Below are positions 60,501 through 64,000 of a stretch of 64,000 bases of DNA, one piece after another; positions within the stretch are counted from its first letter, which is position 1, and every line of letters starts with the position of its first letter. The position numbers and the translations under genes were made by a program. The notes under the pieces are model-generated. The model did no database searches. It was not told where the DNA came from and worked only from the letters and a program-made list of their open reading frames with translations. The DNA lies in assembly GCA_037349105.1 (NCBI GenBank), contig JAYJMM010000119.1:6397001-6461000 (forward strand). Reading direction: 5' to 3'. The DNA is from Limnomonas spitsbergensis (lineage: Eukaryota > Chlorophyta > Chlorophyceae > Chlamydomonadales).

Positions 60501-61856
60501 GGTTTTACGGTAAACTAAATATATGTGGTAAACGCGATTTGATTTCCGGCCGTACCTTCTTTCGCCCTTCCTGACCGCTTTCTGGTGCCTCGTGTGTGCT
60601 CATAAATTCGGATACAATTCTGAACACGATCCAAAGGCATGTATGCTCTCAATCATCGCGAATACACGCTATGTGGAAAGTGTTTTTTGCCCCCCCCCCA
60701 TCGTCAGTTTCCCCGTCCATTATGGCCCCACATACCGTATATGAAAAGCCCTGAAGCCCCAGTCCAAGACTAAAATCCACACTAATATGATCTGCACATG
60801 TTCAGCCTGAGACATTTCCTTTGGATACAAATTGATGGTCCCTGTGATAGGTGGTGGCCGGCAACAACAATTTGATTCCAGCCCTAGATCTCTGATCTTG
60901 TAGTCCCTCAGAGTTGGCATAAGCAAAAGCCCGACAAATGTGGAGACAATTACAGAAGATCCTCACTTTTCCAAGCTTGCGTGCCCTTAGATGCCTTCAT
61001 CCTCCGAGGATGGATCACTGCAGATCAGGTTACACATCACTGCGTATCAGTTTACGCATCACACAGTTTTCACACCGACAGATAACATTTTATTTGAAAT
61101 TTCCTGTTTTCTTCGAGGTTCCCTTCTTAATTTCCCTAGGTGGCGTCTAAACGAACTCTTTCGCACCCACGTCATGTTTTATGGCTGGGGCTAATCTTAT
61201 GCAGTATGGGGTTCATTCCCACGCTACTGCTCGGTGGTTGTGTGTTGGTTGCTTGCTTAGGGGGGTCACTGGTTTTCACTCGCTGTCCTAGTGTTATGCC
61301 CCGTGCAGGTACCGGTTTACGGGCAAGTCCCAGGCATCAAATGTGATGCCCCGCTGGACTGAAACAACTTCACAAACATCTTCTTTACATCAGGCTGCAT
61401 AAACAGGTAATGGAATTCAAAGCGCATGCTATGTCACATAGAAACCGTCAATAAGGGGCCCGGCACCTGGGGGGTCGGACAAAGCCCCCCAAACAGGGGG
61501 GGGTCGAGGCCCAGGTTGGCGCCATGCACCATCGAAGAATTGACCAAGAAATAAACGTTGTTTTATTTCATATTCAATGCGTGTAGCTCCACTCCTGGAC
61601 GCCTGTCGTTTCTTCTGTGGGCCAAGGCCCCAACCCGAGGGTCGACTGTGATCATGTTTCAGCACTAAAAGTGCACTGAAATATTTCCCTGGAATAATCA
61701 AGTAAGGCATCGAAATACTCTCCAGAGGAATGGTCAAATATTGATGCCGCATTAAGCTCATTCTAGCTTCAGGCATATAACTCCCTCTCGACCAGATGCA
61801 GGAGGCTAAGATACCAACACACTCCGACACCGGAAACCTTCATACAGCCTTTATTG

Positions 61857-61937
61857 AAGTGGGAATATGAAGCCCGAGTGGGAATATGAAGCCCGAGTGG
61901 GAATATGAAGCCCGAGTGGGAATATGAAGCCCGAGTC
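61857..61937 (+). repeat. 19-bp tandem repeat
   Basis: Four copies of GTGGGAATATGAAGCCCGA. Confidence 0.95.
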
Positions 61938-62189
61938 GACTACTCAGATACTTAAACAATCGCCCCTCATGGCCTAGGGCTGAGCAGTTGTGGCAGCAGT
62001 ATATTTACCACGTAATAAGTATTGAGTGCATTTTTGCTGTGATCATGATGGCATCATTTGCAATCATTAAGATATCAGGCTGCTCTAGGTTGCGCTGGCC
62101 CAGATGATCGGAGTCCAATCTTGGTTATTTATCTCGGGATGATCAGAGTCTAATCTCGGTTATTTATCGTGCAAGCCTTCATCATTAAT

Positions 62190-63693
62190 TCAATCTAAAT
62201 GTGGCTTGATCCAGTCAAAAAGGGCCTTGCTGACCCAAGCTGAGGCAGTATCACCCTTGTTACTTCCCTCTTGCAGGCTTCTCCCAAGCCCACCTTCTTC
62301 ATATGGACCGCCCTGCAAACACAGGCCAGACAAGTGCACATAAGTGCTGTCCAAGAAGAGGCTTGAAGTGATGAGGGGCTCAAACTAAACAGGGTGCCTT
62401 GAAGGCAATTATCGTGAACAACCAAATATTGATTTGTCGTCTCCCACCTCGCCCTTTTCGATTGCCGTGGCCGTCGAAGCTACATGGCACAGCTCGTACT
62501 TCTCGGCTGCAATTGGAATCCCAGCCAAAGGGGATGAGCATAGGCCACCCAGCCGCAGTCTGGCCTGTTAAGGGCAATCAAAAGAGCGGGAAAAGAAATG
62601 AAAACAATAGGGATATAGTCATATAACAGATAGATCAAAGCTTCTGAATGGAATGACAAGGCTGCTGATGGTTGGAAGCTCATCAGGCTTAAACGGCTTT
62701 TCTCAGAAGATCACTCTCTGTATGAGACATTCATCCCTCTCCACATTGACAGCAGATGATAGGGCCCTCCTCCCTGTGCCATACCTGGCCTGTTGCTCCG
62801 AAGCTGGGGTCATCACACAAAGCTTCCACCTCTTCCAATACTTCAACCGTACACTGAGCTGCATCAAATGAAGGGTGCCGACAGTTTATGCGAGGGAACG
62901 TACAAGGGATCAAGTGTAAGGCTGAAGCGGTAAACAGTGGTTGCTATCATAAAGCTCCCATATGGCACAAGGTAGCTTGGATGATACAATGCGAGCCGCC
63001 ACGGAGGCAAAGAAATGCGCCAACTTGCCCCACACAAAAACACACTCACCGAGCACATCCGAATGCTGAGTATAAGCAGATAGCCTCCCTGGCATGTAAT
63101 ATGCCTGATCTGCTGGAATCGCTGTACAGGCAAAGACACTCGTCAATAATACAATTTGATGCCCAGACCATGGGCAACATGCACTGAACCCATGTGGATG
63201 GATCCTTTCAACTGGTTCCACATAGCTTCAAAATCCATGCCCTTAAAGTGTTCCTTCGAATGCTGCCTACTCACTTTCCAATATATTTCGGCGCAGATCA
63301 CGAGCACGAGCTGCAAATGATTGAAAGGAGATTTAATGCAGGACGAAAGACACGCAGTGCATGGCTGCATCACTGCATGCATGAGAGCCTCACCAGCCAC
63401 GTGCTTCCTTGTGCCCTGGTCCCAATCTGCATATCAGATTCGGCATTATTATGTAAGAATTGGACGTACTGGTATTAAGAAATCTAGCGTAGCGAAGTAG
63501 GGCACTCACGCCCTGGCAGCAGAGCCAGCTTCCTCCGAAGCAGCCAAGAAGTAAGGGTTAGGCCAGCTAGCTCATCGACAAGCAAAAGGTCGTATGGAAG
63601 TCCTGCGTCTCGAAGATCCTTTATACGCTTCAACAGTTGCAGCTTCCCCCTGAGGACGTTGGACATCATCGCTTCGATATCACGCCCCGACAT
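62190..63693 (-). CDS. Unrecognised multi-exon gene
   Basis: Exons in transcription order: 63693-63510 (ATG), 63310-63275, 63121-63050, 62858-62785, about 62506/62501-62448, and 62312-62190 (TGA). Donors are GTGAGT three times, then GTATGG and GTGGGA; acceptors are TTTGCAG, TGTACAG, GATGCAG and TTTGCAG. The product is about 180 residues. It starts with a charged helical stretch (MSGRDIEAMMSNVLRGKLQL), then GLPYDLLLVDELAGL, a Tyr-rich exon (DQAYYMPGRLSAY), an acidic helix (VEVLEEVEALCDD) and the end WVSKALFDWIKPHLD. No signal peptide or membrane segment is seen. The junction of exons 4 and 5 is unsettled: the best acceptor gives a phase mismatch, and an acceptor 5 nt later (CCGAG) restores phase. 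Exon 2 is only 36 nt. Confidence 0.55.
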
Positions 63694-64000
63694 GATATCA
63701 AGGGGTCACTTCTATAAAATCGTGTATTTCTGACAGACTTGTGGCAGAGTTCGTCACAAGCTAGCTGTTAGATCCCTATCTTGCTGACGATGCAAACACT
63801 CCGTTGTTTTTCGCTGTCCGCTCTCCACTATTTTGGGGGTAGAAGGTGCGATTAAATTATGGAGAAGCCAGAGTGGTTACAAAATACAGAGTAGGTATTG
63901 TGAATAGGGAAAGAAAGAAAGAAAGAAAGAAAACGCCTGAGCGTGGCTTGAGGAATACGTGATTTTAAACACCGTACACGGGATTCGAGACGAGCGGGAG
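63694..64000. other. Region upstream of the last gene
   Basis: Presumed promoter side of the 63693 gene. It contains a GAAA microsatellite at ~63908-63932. No exon seen. Confidence 0.5.

Noticed and set aside
61429..61830. 133-residue minus-strand ORF
   Set aside because: No splice sites, domain or composition that supports coding.
1..64000. rRNA and tRNA genes
   Set aside because: No conserved rRNA stretches or cloverleaf with both A and B boxes noticed on reading. A tRNA scan would settle it.

Overview
The window is eukaryotic nuclear DNA. Coding sequence is cut into many short exons with GT-AG (a few GC-AG) borders, introns are full of minisatellites, and CCCTAAA/TTTAGGG heptamers (the plant/green-algal telomere type) are scattered through introns. 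No operons, Shine-Dalgarno sites, rRNA or tRNA genes were seen. I infer a microbial alga, most likely of the green lineage. The genus cannot be decided from the sequence alone.

Layout. (1) 548-1389 (+): small gene or gene end with a tentative Tudor/Agenet-like start, low confidence. (2) 2033-4089 (+): an MTFP1/MTP18-like mitochondrial inner-membrane protein, with two apparent GC-AG introns and one unexplained frame break. (3) 5073-9336 (-): an FkbM-family methyltransferase behind an N-terminal membrane anchor, eight exons. (4) 9869-58662 (+): one gene fills about 49 kb. I assembled 38 exons by hand. Every splice phase closes and the total is 6,540 nt (2,179 residues), in the order TIR, SAM-like, leucine-rich repeats, disordered linker, second leucine-rich block, linker, ankyrin repeats, Ser/Arg-rich repeats, acidic tail. 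It starts 532 bp from the divergently transcribed methyltransferase. (5) About 59.4-59.7 kb (-): two exon-like segments of an unknown gene. (6) 62190-63693 (-): a small unrecognised multi-exon gene.

The striking feature is the introns of the giant gene. Nearly every sizeable intron carries its own minisatellite, and in many the repeat unit is a copy of the neighbouring exon-intron or intron-exon border, so real splice sites lie beside rows of decoy copies. The extreme case is intron 36, with 206 units of 31 bp (51220-57604). Each unit begins GTGAAG and ends TTTGCAG, so every unit border is an acceptor and a donor at once, the form of a recursive-splicing (ratchet) site. Introns also hold several dispersed repeat families and a broken hAT transposase relic.

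Functionally, the giant protein looks like an intracellular sensor or scaffold: a TIR signalling/NADase-type domain joined to two repeat-based recognition surfaces, with no NB-ARC or NACHT ATPase visible. The other genes are housekeeping-like or unknown, and nothing shows that they work together with it.
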